The notes under the pieces are model-generated. The model saw only the letters and a list, made by a program, of their open reading frames with translations. It was not told the origin of the DNA and ran no database searches. From Erythrophleum ivorense (lineage: Eukaryota > Streptophyta > Magnoliopsida > Fabales > Fabaceae), in NCBI GenBank assembly GCA_026724425.1, contig JAIUCV010000577.1, forward strand, positions 1 through 64,000: a stretch of 64,000 bases of DNA, written 5' to 3'. Every line of letters begins with the position of its first letter. The first letter of the stretch is position 1. Position numbers and translations under genes: made by a program. Below are positions 1 to 13,290 of this stretch, piece after piece.

Positions 1-2150
1 ACTCAAGAAGAAGCTTGCTACGGGTTGAAGGAACTCATGGAAAAGAAGCTCAGCTGGAAAAGCTATGGGTTGCACAAGTTGGTTATGGCTAGAACCGGAG
101 AAGGAAAGAGATGCTTATTGAGCTGGATTGTCATGAGCTGAATGATGAAGAAGAAGCTATGGGTTCTTAGAGTTGCGAGCTAACACGAGCAAGGAGCTGC
201 AGAATGAAGGAAGAATAAACAGAGAAAAAGACACCAAATAGCGAAGAGAAAAGCTACATGAGGAAGAAGCAGACTCGAAATGCAAAGCCACGGAATAAAC
301 ACGTAAGAATGGATATGGGAGCAAGTGATTAATCTACGTGAACAATGGTGGAGCTTAAGCTACAACAGCGAACGTGGAAAATAGAGCATGGAAGAAGCAT
401 GTGCAGATTTTAAAAGAACACGTGATTAAGAAGAGACATGAAGCATACAGCTCGAGTTGAAGAAGAAACGAGAAAATGAGATGGAGAACAAACACACCAG
501 ACCAGGAGCTGAGCTGAGCATGAGCATAAGAAACTCAAAACATGTAAAAGACGCTGGAGGCTACTGGGAGAATGCTGGGAAGCGTCGAACACTGGAAGAA
601 TGTGCAGCAGCTGAAGAGAGGACGCTGAACTGGGTAGAGAAAGCTGGAAAGAATGAATGCTACTTGAAGAGTTTTTCTCTTCGGTCTGAACTTGAGTAGA
701 GGAGACGAGGGAGAGTAGGAGCTTGCATGGGACGTGAAAAACAAACGAGGCAGCAGCAGAAACGAAGGGAGAAAGCCATGGGTTTGGAGAACATCAAGAG
801 GAAGCAAACACGAGCTACACGTTGGAATGGGAAGGAAGACGATGGATCTGGATGATGGAAAGAGAAGGAGTAGATTTGAATTGCATGAGCTAAAGCTACG
901 TGGAGTGTGGAGAAGGAACATGTGAATTATTGTATTCAATGGGGCCCACACTCATATACAATGCAAGCTCGTGATCTATCTAAAGGAGAAGCTGAGCACA
1001 TGGAGAAAGAATAAATGAAGCACATGAACAGCGCATAGAATCATTAAAAATTCACGTGAGAGGGAGCAAACATCCACTTCATTCACGCCTCCATATATTC
1101 GGATATCCTAGTCCATTCACAATTCACCCTATTCCATTCGAATCCACCCATCTCACGCCTCTATATTTTCGGAAACCATCATCTATATATTCATTCATCC
1201 ATTCCAACCCTTCCTCCATTCATTCACCACTCCATCCACCACGCCATCTCTTCCATACTCACCTCCATCCATCTACCATTCAATGAAGCTCTAATCCATC
1301 TTGAGGCTAGCTAGGAGGAAGCTCTTGGAGAAGCTTGAATCCATGGATGAACATAGAATTTTTGGCTAAGAATTTCTTTATTTTCCTACACTTTTTCTCT
1401 TTCATATATTATCTTGGTTAAGTTGTATTTGATAGGGAATTTGTGTAATTATAATTAGTGGCTGGTTAGACACTAATTAGGAAGTCTTTTTATTGATTAA
1501 TTGATCTGATTAGATATTGGTTAATTTCAATATTATCTAATTTCCCATGTGTGCTTCGGAGGTGTTCGATAAAATACATGAGTGAGATTATGTGCTTGAA
1601 TGTTTAATTTGAAGATTCCTTAGTGTTTAGTTGGTTAATTAAACATTTTAGGATGATGATTCAAAGGCTAATTAATCAGTTAATCAATCAAATTGGGTGT
1701 TCATTGATCTTAAAAACAAGAATTGATAATTTAATGTGGAGTTGAGGTTTCAATTCAACATTAGATCGTTAATCTCTTGAATCTTGAGTGGTTACCCAAG
1801 ATAATTTGTTATGAACACAATTAGGGACTCTTAGGCCAGAATTAATCACAATTAGATTAGGATAAGGATAGTGGATACCAAGGGACGAATCCAAAGCTAG
1901 TCACAAGACCATCTTTCATTCATAATTCATCCAATTAGATAGCAATTAGGAATTTTAATTCAATTTTATTTTAAATAGTTTAAGTAAATCAAAACCCCCC
2001 CTTAGTTTAGAAATTTTAGAGTCTTTTAATATTTGGAAAACTCAATCAAACATTGAACTCTAATTCCAAGGGAGATGACCTAGGTTGTGCCACTAACTGC
2101 ATATTTTATCAACCTAGTTTTATTTTGAGGGTTGCGCGACGAGCCACTCA
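1..2150 (+). mobile_element. 3' part of an LTR retrotransposon LTR (Tat/Athila-like)
   Basis: No open gene is visible. The first 1 kb is purine-rich and full of GAAGAAG/GAAGCT words. It is followed by a CATTC/CCATC-rich stretch (1075-1285) and then AT-rich sequence. The block from about 1830 to 2150 has the order of elements I associate with the 3' end of Tat/Athila-type gypsy LTRs: a GTGGATACC...GGGACGAATCC stretch (1870-1892), an AAAACCCCCCC run (1990-2000), and a closing stretch with GGGAGATGACCTAGG and CCACTAACTGCATA (2070-2105). The sequence changes abruptly near 2150 into a reverse-oriented copy of the GL repeat. The left end is outside the window. The family assignment rests on pattern memory and is tentative. 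Confidence 0.4.
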
Positions 2151-4155
2151 ACTTGCTTCACCCATTTTCTCTAGGAGATTTTGACTCAACCTTACTTTTA
2201 GGAGACTCTTTACTTTGTCTCAACCATTTCTAAGGGTTCTTGGCTCATCCTCATAATAGCTAAGGATTCTTGGCTTCTCCGTACTCAAGTAAACCCAAGC
2301 AAACATATTAGGCATCATTTGAAAATATAATGTAACATCATAACCATGGAATAATAGCACATGCTAGAACACTTTTCATGGCTTAAAACACACATACACA
2401 CATTCAAAGACAAGTTAAAGCACACATTCATGCATGAGAGAAAGAGAAGTGAGCTATCTTTGTTGTAACCACACACTTTTTCTCTTGAAAATGCTTTCCC
2501 TTCATTGGCATCATACACACGAAGGTATGGGATTTGTTTCTCTTAGCCTAAACACAATATATGGAAGCCAATTAAGTTCTTGGAATCATTTCTAAGGCTA
2601 TACATCTACTTGGAACTCTAGCTTTGTCTTATGGTTCCTAAATACACCTAATGAAGCAACATCCATCAATTGAGTTCTAGGCTCCATTCTTTCCCTTCAT
2701 TTATGATTTTTGATTGCTTTTAAACTTCTTGGATTCATCCCACAATTAAAACAAGGAGCCTAACTAGGTGTTACTTTTTTAGGCTATATTATGGAACCTA
2801 TTATACCAATTCATTCTCTAGGCCTTCTAAATTTTTCTCAAGGTTTTCCCTCATCTTCACTCATCATATATGACTAAAAAATGAGTTTGAAAAAATTTAA
2901 AACTATCCCTAGGTACATGGAACCCTCTTGGCCAAACCATGCTCCCTTCTTAGCATCCATGGAATTTGCTTTGTTTTTTTGGTGGAAGATGCATATAGCG
3001 AGCCTTCTAGGGATCTTAGGAGCTCATCCAAACACTCATTTAGGCCTAGAAATTATTGTATCAAATCAGATTTTACAAGAGACACTTGAAACCCTAACTT
3101 TGCTATCTTGATTTTCCATAGTTCTTTTGTTAATTCTCTTTGCATATTTTTATTCTCCTCCCTTAAATCCTAAGATTCATCCTTGGTTTAGCTAGAAATT
3201 CAACTTCTTAGGATTGGCCATATGTAGGTCGAACGACCCACTAGAGGAGGAAGGAGGAAGATTAAGTGAAGATATGACAACATACCTTGATTTCCTTAGT
3301 TCTTCTTGCTTGTTTTTTACCTTCCTTGGCTTCCTCACCTCAATTTCAAAACTTCCCCTCTATTCTACCCATTAAAATAGATCCAAGAACTTTAATAAAA
3401 CCATAGGAAAGAAAGGGAAATAGAGGAAAAGAAGTTTGCTAAAGAGAAAGCATGAAAAAGCTAAAAAATTCATACCTCTTCCTTGTTTTTCTCCTTCCTT
3501 TCTTTTCCTTCTAGTGCACCTCACCCTTAAGGTTCTTTCTCTGATTTAAGGTAGAAACAAATATGGCTAAATGAATAAGGAGGTGGGGTGCCTCATATAT
3601 ATATAGGTAGATTAAGAAAGACTTTTCAAAAATTTTAATTTTGTCCCTTCATCTTGGCATTTTCGTTTCTAGTTCATTTCAGCTTCTTTTTGAAAACCTC
3701 TTTTCCATTATAAAATTTAAGTTCCCAATTTAGTAAAATGCCTTTGAAATTACTCAAATTGGAGCTAAAACATTCCAGAATGAATCTATTAAAGTTCGGG
3801 TCAATCAACATTGGAAAACATCCACAGGAGGGGTTTTAACTGTCCTAGGACTTCCTATAGTTTTCAGGGTCTCTGAGAACCCTGAAGAGCTCAAAATTTT
3901 CATTTAAAAATCCCTCCTGTGTGAATTCTAAAATTTTCTCAAAATTACAAAAATGCCATTACGTTTCGTTAACATTTTGTTTAAATTTGTTTCTTCATTC
4001 TAACTCCATTTTTCTTTTTGTCTGAGCTTGGGATTCTCATTTTTAAGAGTCTAGAATGCTACTTAAATTTTTTAAAACCTTAACTAATTCATTTCAGGGC
4101 ACTTGCTTCACAAAACATAAATGTTTCCATCGTTTGACGAAAATTGGACATTACA
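2150..4155 (-). mobile_element. GL1: truncated giant LTR copy, minus strand
   Basis: Read on the minus strand, this unit starts at 4155 with TGTAATGTCC and follows the other GL copies: the AAATGAATTAGTTAAGG block, a TATA run (3594-3606, about 555 bp from the start), a purine-rich leader, and the internal repeated GTGAGGC..CCAAAAGTC tract (2155-2290). It stops about 2.0 kb in, at the junction with the left LTR near 2150, so the 3' 1.6 kb is missing. It was inserted into the 3' part of GL2, because the sequence right of 4155 is late-LTR sequence in the opposite orientation. No protein coding is seen. Confidence 0.75.
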
Positions 4156-4490
4156 ATTTGCTTGATTTAGATTTTCCTAGAATTAATTATGATTTTCTAA
4201 AGTTCCTACCAGAAAACTATCATGGCATACCCAAGAGCAACTTCAAGTTTTTGTATTCCATGGTTCTTAATTCGAGTTGTAAGCCTCTAATTGAATTATT
4301 TCTTATATGAATAATTATGTCATGGATAAAAATAAGTTGAGACAAATTTAAATGACCTACATGGGCATAATTTGAAACAAATTCGATGTCTATGTGCCTT
4401 AGTTCCATTGCTAAAGTGTGTACATTCCACTTAAATGGGTATGAAATGCTTGAATGTTATGTATGGAGTATATGAACTTAAGGTATTACA
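4156..4490 (+). mobile_element. GL2: 3' tail of a giant LTR copy
   Basis: This short piece matches the last 0.3 kb of the GL repeat: the CTAGAATTAATTATGATTTT block, then the tail ending in AAGGTATTACA. The rest of the copy was displaced by the minus-strand insertion GL1 ending at 4155. Sequence after 4490 switches to the early-middle part of another copy (GL3), so GL2 had itself inserted into GL3. Confidence 0.6.
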
Positions 4491-7397
4491 AAAACCAAAG
4501 GCATTTTATGAATTATAGGACCTAAATTTCATGATAGAAAAGATGGTTTATAAAAAGGATTTAAAACAAGTGTAAACAAAGTAATTCAAGTATACTGGCA
4601 AAAGTGTAAATAAAGGCAAATGCTATAAAAATCCTCTCCACCTTTATTTATTTGGCATGCCTTCTTCATCCTTATTTTCCATCAACCTAAAGTAGCTCCA
4701 TACAGGTCGGAAATGGAAGCCAAAGAGGGAGGAGAGAGAAGGAGAAAGAAGGCAAAATAGGTATGAAAATTTACAAATTTTTATGGTCTTGTCTTCACAA
4801 ATTTTCTTCTCCTCTTTAAGTCCTTTCTAATGATGGTTTTATCTTATTGAAGGCAGCACTTTCATGGCTAGTCTCTTGGAGGAAGGGGAGAATTTGAGAA
4901 AACACTTGATAACATAAATTTCTTCATGGAATAAGGAATCAAACAAGGCAAGATACTTGCTAAAATGCATTTCTTTCCTTATGTTTTTCTTCCTTATTGG
5001 AGCATGCTAAAGGGAATATATTTGTGATTAAAATATAGTTGAATTAGAGGTTTAGAAGCAAGAGGAACAAGAATATGCAAGTGAAATCAATTAAAAGGCT
5101 TTAAGATTCAAGATATAGAGGCTAGGGATTTAATTGCACCTAGCTATTCTTGAAGCTCTCTAGGGATAATTTAATTTATATAAGAGTATGAATGAATTCT
5201 CAAAACACCTAAGGAGTCTCACAAGTGGCCATCCCCTCAAGAAAAGCAAGCAAACTCCATGGGTGCATAATCACATATATGTCTCAGCTTAGACCACTTC
5301 AAGCACCTAGGGAGTGTTTTAAATTTTTATAAAGCTAGGAAGGGACTAAATATGACCAATGAATATCAAAGGAAGCCTTGAAATAAATTTAAAAAGCATG
5401 GTTTATGAGATGAAGGTGTAGGCTTCATTTTAAGATATTAAGAAGTAACTTATATCTAAACTCCTTGAAATGAAATTGTGATAACTCCAAGGAGTCTAAA
5501 TGGAATCAAGAGACTAGAATTGAGTGAGAAATGGAAGCCAAGATCATGAAATCTAAAGGTTGCTCCATTATATCTTGTATGGAGCCATAATGAAAACCTA
5601 TGAGAAAGTAGCCATACATAGGATTTATTTAAGACTAAAACTTGTCCTTATGATTGAGATGTGTCTCATTTGATATGTCTAGGCCAACAGGATCAAGTGC
5701 CACCTAGTTACATGAGCTTGGCTAAAAAAAGGGAGAAGAATTAAAGAGAAAAGTGTGTGGTTTTGCTTCAAGGTGGCTCTCTAACCTTTCTCTCATGGAT
5801 TGCTTGGATGTTTTCTTGTCTTTGAACACTTGTGTGTATGTTTGAGCTATGAGAAATGCTTCTAGCCATTGATTACATGTTATAGTACCATTATATTTCT
5901 TGAAATGTGTTTATGCATGCAAAGTGGCTTGAATGGGTATGATCATGCCAAAAGTTCTTTAGCATAGGTAAGGTTGAGCCAAAAGTCCCTAAGAATGGTG
6001 AGACAAAGTCAAAAGTCTTAAGAAGAGTAAGGCTAAGTCAAAAGTCTCTTAAAAGTAGGTGAGGCAAATCCAAAAGTTCTTAGAAAGTTGGGTGAGGCTA
6101 GACCAATGCCCTTAAAAGCCTATGTTTGATATGTATGAATCCATGTGATAATGAAAATGATTTATGTATGTTTATGAGAAGCCTAAAGGATATGCATGCA
6201 TTCTTTGACATGATATTGCATCTATTATGTATGTTTGAAAGGATAAAGAGCTATTGAGATTCTTTAAATCTCACTCTTCTCTTATAAATATTTAATTATG
6301 TCTAGGTGAGCTAAGTGGACCAAAAGATTGAGGCCAAATGTCTTGAAGTATGACACTTTGATAAAGGAGTAGAAAAATAAATATTTTAATAGCATTTTGA
6401 TGTCAAGAATTGTACCTATATGATGTATATATAACATAGACCATTGAGCATGTTCAAAAGTATGTAGACATGATGTATGTACCTATTTTGGAGTCATATG
6501 AATGAATATGTAAGTTTTTGCCACCCATGAGCCTTTGTATACATGTGCATAAATGTGAGTGGTATGGTGAGAATTAGCTCCATGATAATTCAAATCATTT
6601 GGCATGGTTTTATATGCTGTACTTGTACTTCTAGACGTGGCTAAGTGGTTGTGGAAAGATGAGAAAGCCATTTGGTTGCATTATGAACCATTTTGGACTT
6701 TAAATTTAACCAATTCTTGAGCTGAACCAAAGTTTGACAAAATGGATAAGTTTTTGCATGAAATTTGACTAGTAAGTACATCTAGAGATTTTTACAGGGC
6801 CAAAGAGTACCTAATTTTGAGCTCTAGAGAATTTATGATTTGTCAAAGTTGGCCAAATTATGCAAAAATGGTAAAATTACTGTTCATATGGTCAATTTAC
6901 TTCCCTGTGTCACTATGAACCAAATGAAATCTAATACCTAATTTTACAAGTATATATTAGACATCATAAGCTTTCCATAGCTACTAAAATCACCTCATTT
7001 AGATCTTTGTAGAGGGAGAAATGAATTTTTGAAAGTCTAGGTCCTAATGTTGTTTGAGAGCATGGCAAGAGTTACTACTCTATTATTTTTCATAGGATAA
7101 ATGCCATTTTCTTGGCCTGAAAGTATTTTTAATCATTAGTTAACATCTAGATCTTTCTAGAAAGCTATCATAGATGTCATTTTGATTTCTCTAGAATTAG
7201 TTATGAATTTCTAAAGTTCATATTAGAAATCTGGGATAACAAACCCGAGAGCAAAATCTAGTTTATGTAATGTATGGTTCCAAACCCGAGATATATGAGA
7301 TAAAATGTGATATTTCTAACTTGTATGGATATGTTATAGATGGAAAATGATATTGATGAACTCATACAGTCTATAAAGCATAAAATGAATTAATTGG
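4491..7397 (+). mobile_element. GL3: giant LTR copy, main part
   Basis: This copy begins mid-family at the AAAGGCATTTTAT block (normally about 450 bp into the unit) and runs through the purine-rich leader (4730-4760), the internal minisatellite (about 5940-6115), the GAGATTC hairpin (6256-6272) and the late blocks to 7397. It is interrupted there by GL4 and ends at 11181. There is no coding sequence; the open frames in it are short and unrelated to known proteins. Confidence 0.65.
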
Positions 7398-10300
7398 TGT
7401 AATATCTAGCTCCTCGAAAATATGAGAAAACGTGATAAATATAACATACAATTTTTCTATAAATGTACGAAATTTACTGAATACAAAAGGAAATCCCTTA
7501 GATAGAGTGATTTGAGGTCCAATAAAATTAGAATAATATTTTGACCTCAAATAATGGTGATTCAACGCGAAAGGTACCTTGAAACTAGAGCTAGAATAGT
7601 CAGACAAATTTTAACGAAAATGCAACAAAATATAATGGCATTTTGTAATTTTGGGCAATTTTTATAATACTCACAGGAGGGCTTTTTAAATGAAAATTTT
7701 GAGTTTTTTGACGTTCTCAGAGGCCCTAAAAATCATGAAAAGCCCCGGGATAGTTAAAGCCCCTCTAGTGTACGTTTTCTAAAGACAATAGTTTGAACTT
7801 TGACGGATTTGTTCGGGAAGGTTTTAGCGCCAAATTGAGTGATTCCAAAGGCATTTTATTAAATTGGGAACCTAAATTTTATAATGGAAAATATGATTCT
7901 CAAAAGGAGTTAAAACGAAGCTAAAACGAAAATGCCACAACAAAAGGGCAAAATTGAAATTTTTATGAAAAAGTAGTTCTTGAATCCTTTATAAACTTCA
8001 CGCCACTTCTTCACTCCATTCCAACAACTTGCTTCTGCCTAAAAATAAAGAGGAATACCACCTCTCTTAGGCACACCAAGGAGGAGAAAAAAGGAGAAGA
8101 AAAAGGTAAAGAATTTCATGGATTTTCTTGGTTCCTCCTTAGTAAATTCATTCTCCTCCATTTTCACTTCCTTCCATGGAATTTTTGATGTATTTGGGAC
8201 TGTTTTGAGGTCAGTTCAAGGAGGGAAATTTCTTGTTTGGAGAGGAGAAGCTAAGCAATGGAAGAATCATCTAAGAAACCAAGAAAAAATAAGGTAAAAT
8301 CTCATCTCCATGGTAGCTCATCCTTGTTCCTCCTTCTTGCATGTTCGGCTAGACTAGGGAGATCCAAGAGGGGGTTGGATTCTGGGTAGTACCAAGGGTG
8401 AATCCTGGAAAATTAAGTGTGGAGAATGAGAATATGCAAAGAAAATTAACAAAGAACTATTAGTTTCCAAGATAACAACATTAAGGATTCAAGTGCTCAA
8501 TGAAAAATCTGATTTAATGTAATGATCCCTAGGCCTAATTAAGTGTTGGCATGAGCTCTAGAGACCCTTAGGAGCCTCTCCACATGCCTTTTCCATCAAA
8601 GAAAGCAAAGCAACTCCAAGGGTGCCAAGAAGAGAGTATGTCTTGGCCTAAGGGAGTTAGGGCACCTAGGGGTAATTTTAATTTCTTCCAAGCTTATTTT
8701 TGCATCATATATGATGGGAGAGTATGAGAGAAAGCCTTGGAAAAATTTTAGAAGCCATGGATAGTGAAATGAAAGTGTAGGCTCCATAATGTAGCATAAT
8801 GAAGCAACTCCTAGCTAGGCTCCTCAAAATAATTGTGTGATGACTCCAAGGAGTTTAAATGGAGTCAAAAGTCATAGATTGAAGGAGAGAATGGAGCAAA
8901 GATCATGAATTCTTGTAGTTGCTTCATTAGGTGCTTTATGGAAGCATAATGGAGCCATAGACCAAGTAACTTCATATAGTGCATGTTTGATGCCAAGGCT
9001 TATTCCCATGAGTGATTCATCTCTCTTTTGGAGTGTTTAGGCCAAGAGAAGTTAGTACTCCTAAGTTCCTTGGTTAGACCAAGAAGAAAGAAGAGAAATT
9101 CAAAGAGAAAGTGTATATCATTAGCTCCAAGGTAGCTCTCTCTTATTTCTCTCATACATAAGTGGATGTTTATCTTGTCTTGAATATGTGTATGCATGTT
9201 TTGAGCCATGAGAAATGTTTTAGCATGCATTTATATGCCATGGTACCATAATGTTATATTATGTCTTTAAATGATGCTTTATGAACTTGCTTTGGTTTGC
9301 TTGAGTGTGGTGAAGCCAAAACCCTTCTAGTAATGGTGAGGATGAGCTAAGAACCCTCAAGAATGGTTGAGACAAAGTCAAAAGTCTCCCAAGAATAAGG
9401 CTTAGGTAAGAGCCTTTAAGAATGTGGGTGAGGCAAGTCCAAAATCCTAAAAGAGAATGGGTGAGGCTAAACCACTTACTTGGCAAGCCTATATATGTAT
9501 TATATGACTTCTTGGATGCTAAAAATGTTCTATGAATGATTATGAAAGCTATGATGTCCATGCATGCATTTTTAGACTTGGATTTGCATTTTTTATATGT
9601 GATTGAAAGGAAAAAAAGCTATTGAGATTCCATGAATCTCACCCCCTTCCCTCTCCTATCTTATATGGCTTATGTGGAACTCAAGAGCTAAGGAATGGAG
9701 GCAATGAAGCATGAATAGCATTGTTTTGACAATGATGTAGCTTATGCAATCTTAAAGTGTGTAGGAATGTCAAAATACTCATGTACATATAAATTTTAAG
9801 TTATAGGCCAATGAGCAAATATAATAGCATGTACGAATGATGTATGAACCACTTTTTGTACAAATCAATAGAAATGTGAGAATTGATTACTTGATGGCTT
9901 GCATTTGCTAGTGTATTCATGGATGTGAGATAGCAAAAATGAGATACATGATGTTTGGGATCACTTGAGTAGTTCATACAAGTTGTATTTGTGCTTTCAA
10001 ACTTGCCCAAGAGGTGTCAAACATAAAGGAAAGCCATTTGGACCAAGTTGGTGCCTTATAAGAGGCAAAAATGACCATAATGGTAAGCTACAGCAAAATA
10101 TATCCAAATGAGCTCTTCTTAATCTAAAATTTTTCATGCTTATAGATCTTTTTGGGAGATTTTTGGGAAGTTAAAGTTTATAATATTTGGAGGTCTACAA
10201 AATTTTTGGCAAATTTTTGAAGTTGGCAAATTTTTTAGTTTTGGCACTGGTACTATTCACATGGTTTGAAATTAGATCTCTGCCATTCATGAGGAAAATG

Positions 10301-11069
10301 ATATCCAATTGCTACAAATTTTTATAGAGAGAAACTACACCTTCCCAATGGCCTGTACCAACTAGAAGAACCTCATTTGGATGTCTATAGAGGAAGATAT
10401 GAATTTTTGAAGTTTCTATTCGTTTCTATATGCACAGCCAAATCCTCAGTACTGTTACATCCATTATCAAGGTCTGATTACTCTTGGATCAATCTTTATC
10501 CTCTAGTTAACATCTGTAGCTTTCCAAATTAGTATATTTTACATGGATTAGATTTTTTTTGGATAATTATGCATTTTCAAAGTTTATATCAGTAAGCTAT
10601 ATCAGTAATTCTGGACAGCCCGATCTTTGTGCTTTTTCTATTGTTAAACGTGGTCTAGATGAGAGTTTTATAGCTTAGAATTATTTTTATGTAAAGTTAA
10701 CACCCAGATCTTTCTAGAAAGCTATGGTTTGCTAGATTTCTATTTTTCTATATTTAGTTATGATTTTCAAAATTATTAGTAGAAAACTGAAATTCTAATC
10801 TGAGGCAAAACTTGAATATTTGTGGTTTTTAGCTCTTAGTCCATGGTTTATGCAAAGTTTTAAGATGTTTATGATTTATATGGGTGGAAATTAGTGAGAT
10901 AATGTTGTTAGTAAGTTTCTAGGGTCCACAGATTAAAATTTAAATTTTTAACCTTGACGTAACGTAAAGAAATGATATTATTTCATTCCCTTTTTGTGAT
11001 TTTCTTTGCTTGCACGTGGAAGTTACCTTAAATATAGGAATATGGAGTCCAATAAAGTATGGTGTGACA
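7398..11069 (+). mobile_element. GL4: complete giant solo-LTR-like unit (3,672 bp)
   Basis: The unit starts TGTAATATCT and ends GGTGTGACA, giving TG...CA termini. It is flanked by ATTGG on both sides (7393-7397 and 11070-11074), a perfect 5-bp target-site duplication. Removing it rejoins the two parts of GL3. Inside are a TATA-like TTATAAAC (7989-7996), a purine-rich leader (8085-8110), the minisatellite (about 9310-9480) and the palindrome at 9624-9640. I see no gag/pol coding, primer-binding site or second LTR, so a solo LTR is the simplest reading. Confidence 0.8.
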
Positions 11070-11181
11070 ATTGGACCTTTTATTATGCAATTTTTCTTAT
11101 TTAAATGTGTCTTTTCCATGTACTTGTATTAAACTAAGTCTTTGGAGTGGAATGGAAAGGCTAGAGAGTTAAAGTATTACA
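11070..11181 (+). mobile_element. GL3 3' end after the GL4 insertion
   Basis: The second ATTGG duplication (11070-11074) begins the remaining tail of GL3, which closes with AAAGTATTACA at 11181. Sequence after that (CCTAG...) is no longer in register with GL3. Confidence 0.6.
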
Positions 11182-11500
11182 CCTAGGGTTCTATAACTCT
11201 TTAGGTGTAATAAAAACCCTAACTACCTTATCTTAATTTCTAATGCTTCTTTAATGATTCTAATAACATATTCTTAATCTCCATGCCTTGAAACCTTTGT
11301 TCCTATTTTGTTTTGGCCAAAAATCATTTCCCTCTAAATTCATCTAGGGTTGGCCAAACATGGAGAAAAAGGAGAAGACAAAACGAAGCAAGTTTCCTAC
11401 CACTGTGTATGCCTTGTTTATTTTCATATTTAGTGGAGAATTTAGTGCTAATTGTAACTTTAGTTTTTCATTAAACATTAGATTTGAGTCTATATAAAAG
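11182..11500 (-). repeat. inverted fragment of the GL repeat and unassigned sequence
   Basis: The stretch around 11195-11410 runs in the reverse direction relative to its neighbours. Its AAACCCTAACT...CTTATCTTAATTTC order parallels GL1 near 3088-3120, which is minus-strand GL sequence. The rest up to 11500 is AT-rich and unassigned. No gene is seen. Confidence 0.4.
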
Positions 11501-13026
11501 CAAGTCTCCTAAAAAGAGCTAGTTAAGGTTCTGTAAAATTTGAGTAGTGTCCTAGGCTCCTAAGAATAAGAACCCAAGGCTCAGACAATGTTAAAAATAG
11601 AGCTAGGGTAATGAAACGAAATTGGAACAAAATTTGACAAAATTTAATGGCATTTTCATAAATATGCATAATTTTTGGAAAACTCAGAGGAAGACTTTTT
11701 AAATGGAAATTTTGAGTTCTTTAGGATTCTCAAAGGCCTTGAAATCCATGATAAGCTCCAAGACAGTTAAAACTCCTCCGGTGTATGTTTTTGAACGTAA
11801 GTTGATCTAAACTTTAACTATTTTGTTTGGAAAAGTTTTATATCTAAATTGAGTGATTCCAATACTATTTTATAAGTTTGAGAACCTAAATTTTATGATA
11901 GAAAAGAAAGTTCTAAAAAAGGAGCTAAAATGAAACTAAAACAAAAATGCCACATATATAGGATATAAACATCATTTTTTTGAAACAATTTCTTCTCCAT
12001 TCTTCTATAAGTTGGATGGCCCCCTTGTGATCCTCATTTTAACTGACCTATTCTATCTAAAATAGAGAAGGAATCTGCCTAACCTAGACACACAAGAAGA
12101 GGCTTCAAGGAGGAAGAAAGAGCAAGGAGAAAGGTGAGGAAATGGAAAATTTTCATGGTTTCTCTTTCCTTAATGTTGTTCTTCTCCTCTTAAGCTTTCT
12201 TTTTATGGTTTTAATGGATGGTTTGATTCTATTTTGGCCTTGGTTCAGAGGAGAAAGTTTAGAATTTCAAGAAGGAAGTTATAGCAAAGGAGAAGACTCT
12301 TAAAGGGAGCTTTGATTCAAGGTGGTTTCATTTCTTTCTTGCTTTCCTCTTCTTCCTCCCTTTTATTGTGTGTCTTGGCCAACTTAGGAGCTTGAGAAAG
12401 GGAGTGAGTTCTGACCTAGAATAAGTAAGAAACCATTGATTTAGAGTGTGAAAACTTGAGAAATGCAAAGAAAGTGGAAGAAAAATTATGGAACTTCAAG
12501 AGAGAACAACTAGGGATTCTTGAACACTTTGAAATTTCTGTTTTGATTCATGAAGTCCCCAGCATATGTAAGTGTTTGTTTGAGTTTCTAAGACCCCTAG
12601 GAAGCTTCCTAAGTGTCTCTTCCATCAAGGAAAAATTGCAAACTTCGTGGGCCTATAATGCTATGTATGTCTTAGCAAAGCTCCTTAGAGTACCTAAGGA
12701 GTGTTTTAATTTGTTCTAAACTTAGTTTGGGACTTTATGTGATGGAAAAAGATAGGAGAAACCTTTAGGAAAAATTTAGAAGCCATAGATTGAGAGATAG
12801 GGCAATAAGTTCCATAATGTAGCCTTAAGAAGCAACTTGCATCTAGACTCTTAAAAATGGGTTTGTGAGGACTTCAAGGAGTCTAAATGGAACCAAGAGG
12901 TCTAGATATGAGAAGAAAATGAAGCCAAGAACTTAAATTATGGTAGTTGCTTCATTAGGACATTAATGGAACTATTATGTATCTATTTGACAAAGTATGC
13001 TTCTTAAGTGTGTGTCTAATGCTTTG
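11500..13026 (+). mobile_element. GL5: 5' half of a giant LTR copy
   Basis: The copy enters the family alignment near base 60 (AAGCAAGTCTCCTAAAAAGAG at 11502) and proceeds through the AAAATGCC block, the purine-rich leader (12100-12135) and the body. It is cut at 13026, about 1.5 kb in, by the start of GL6. Its 3' half is absent. Confidence 0.6.
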
Positions 13027-13290
13027 TGTAATATCTAGTTCACTAAAAATGAGAGAAAACATGAGAAACTTAATGTATGATTTCTTCGTACGTACAAAAT
13101 TTATCGGATACAAAAGGAAGTCCCCTAAAATGACTTAGTTAAGGTCCCAAAAAATTTGGGAAGCACTCTAAACTCCTAAAAATGAGAATCCCAGGCTCAG
13201 ACGAAAAGAAAAATAGAGCTAGAATGAAAAAATGAAATGTAATGAAAGGTTGACAAGATGTAAGGGCATTTTCATCATTTTGAGAAAATT
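13027..13290 (+). mobile_element. GL6: 5' end of a giant LTR copy
   Basis: It begins TGTAATATCT at 13027, directly after GCTTTG in GL5, and follows the family for about 260 bp up to the AAAATTTTAGAATTC block. Then the alignment jumps by roughly 0.8 kb to the TCATGTATGATGGGAAAG block that belongs to GL7. This is probably an internal deletion or recombination between two copies. Confidence 0.6.

Noticed and set aside
535..951. 138-codon minus-strand open frame
   Set aside because: It is the complement of a purine-rich low-complexity tract. Its Ser/Leu/Phe-rich composition follows from the base bias.
1056..1286. 76-codon frame rich in His, Pro and Ser
   Set aside because: It is a translation of a CATTC/CCATC low-complexity repeat within an LTR.
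13021..13030. Target duplication CTTTG for the 13027-15534 unit
   Set aside because: The sequence after 15534 is TCCTA, so the two ends do not belong to one insertion.
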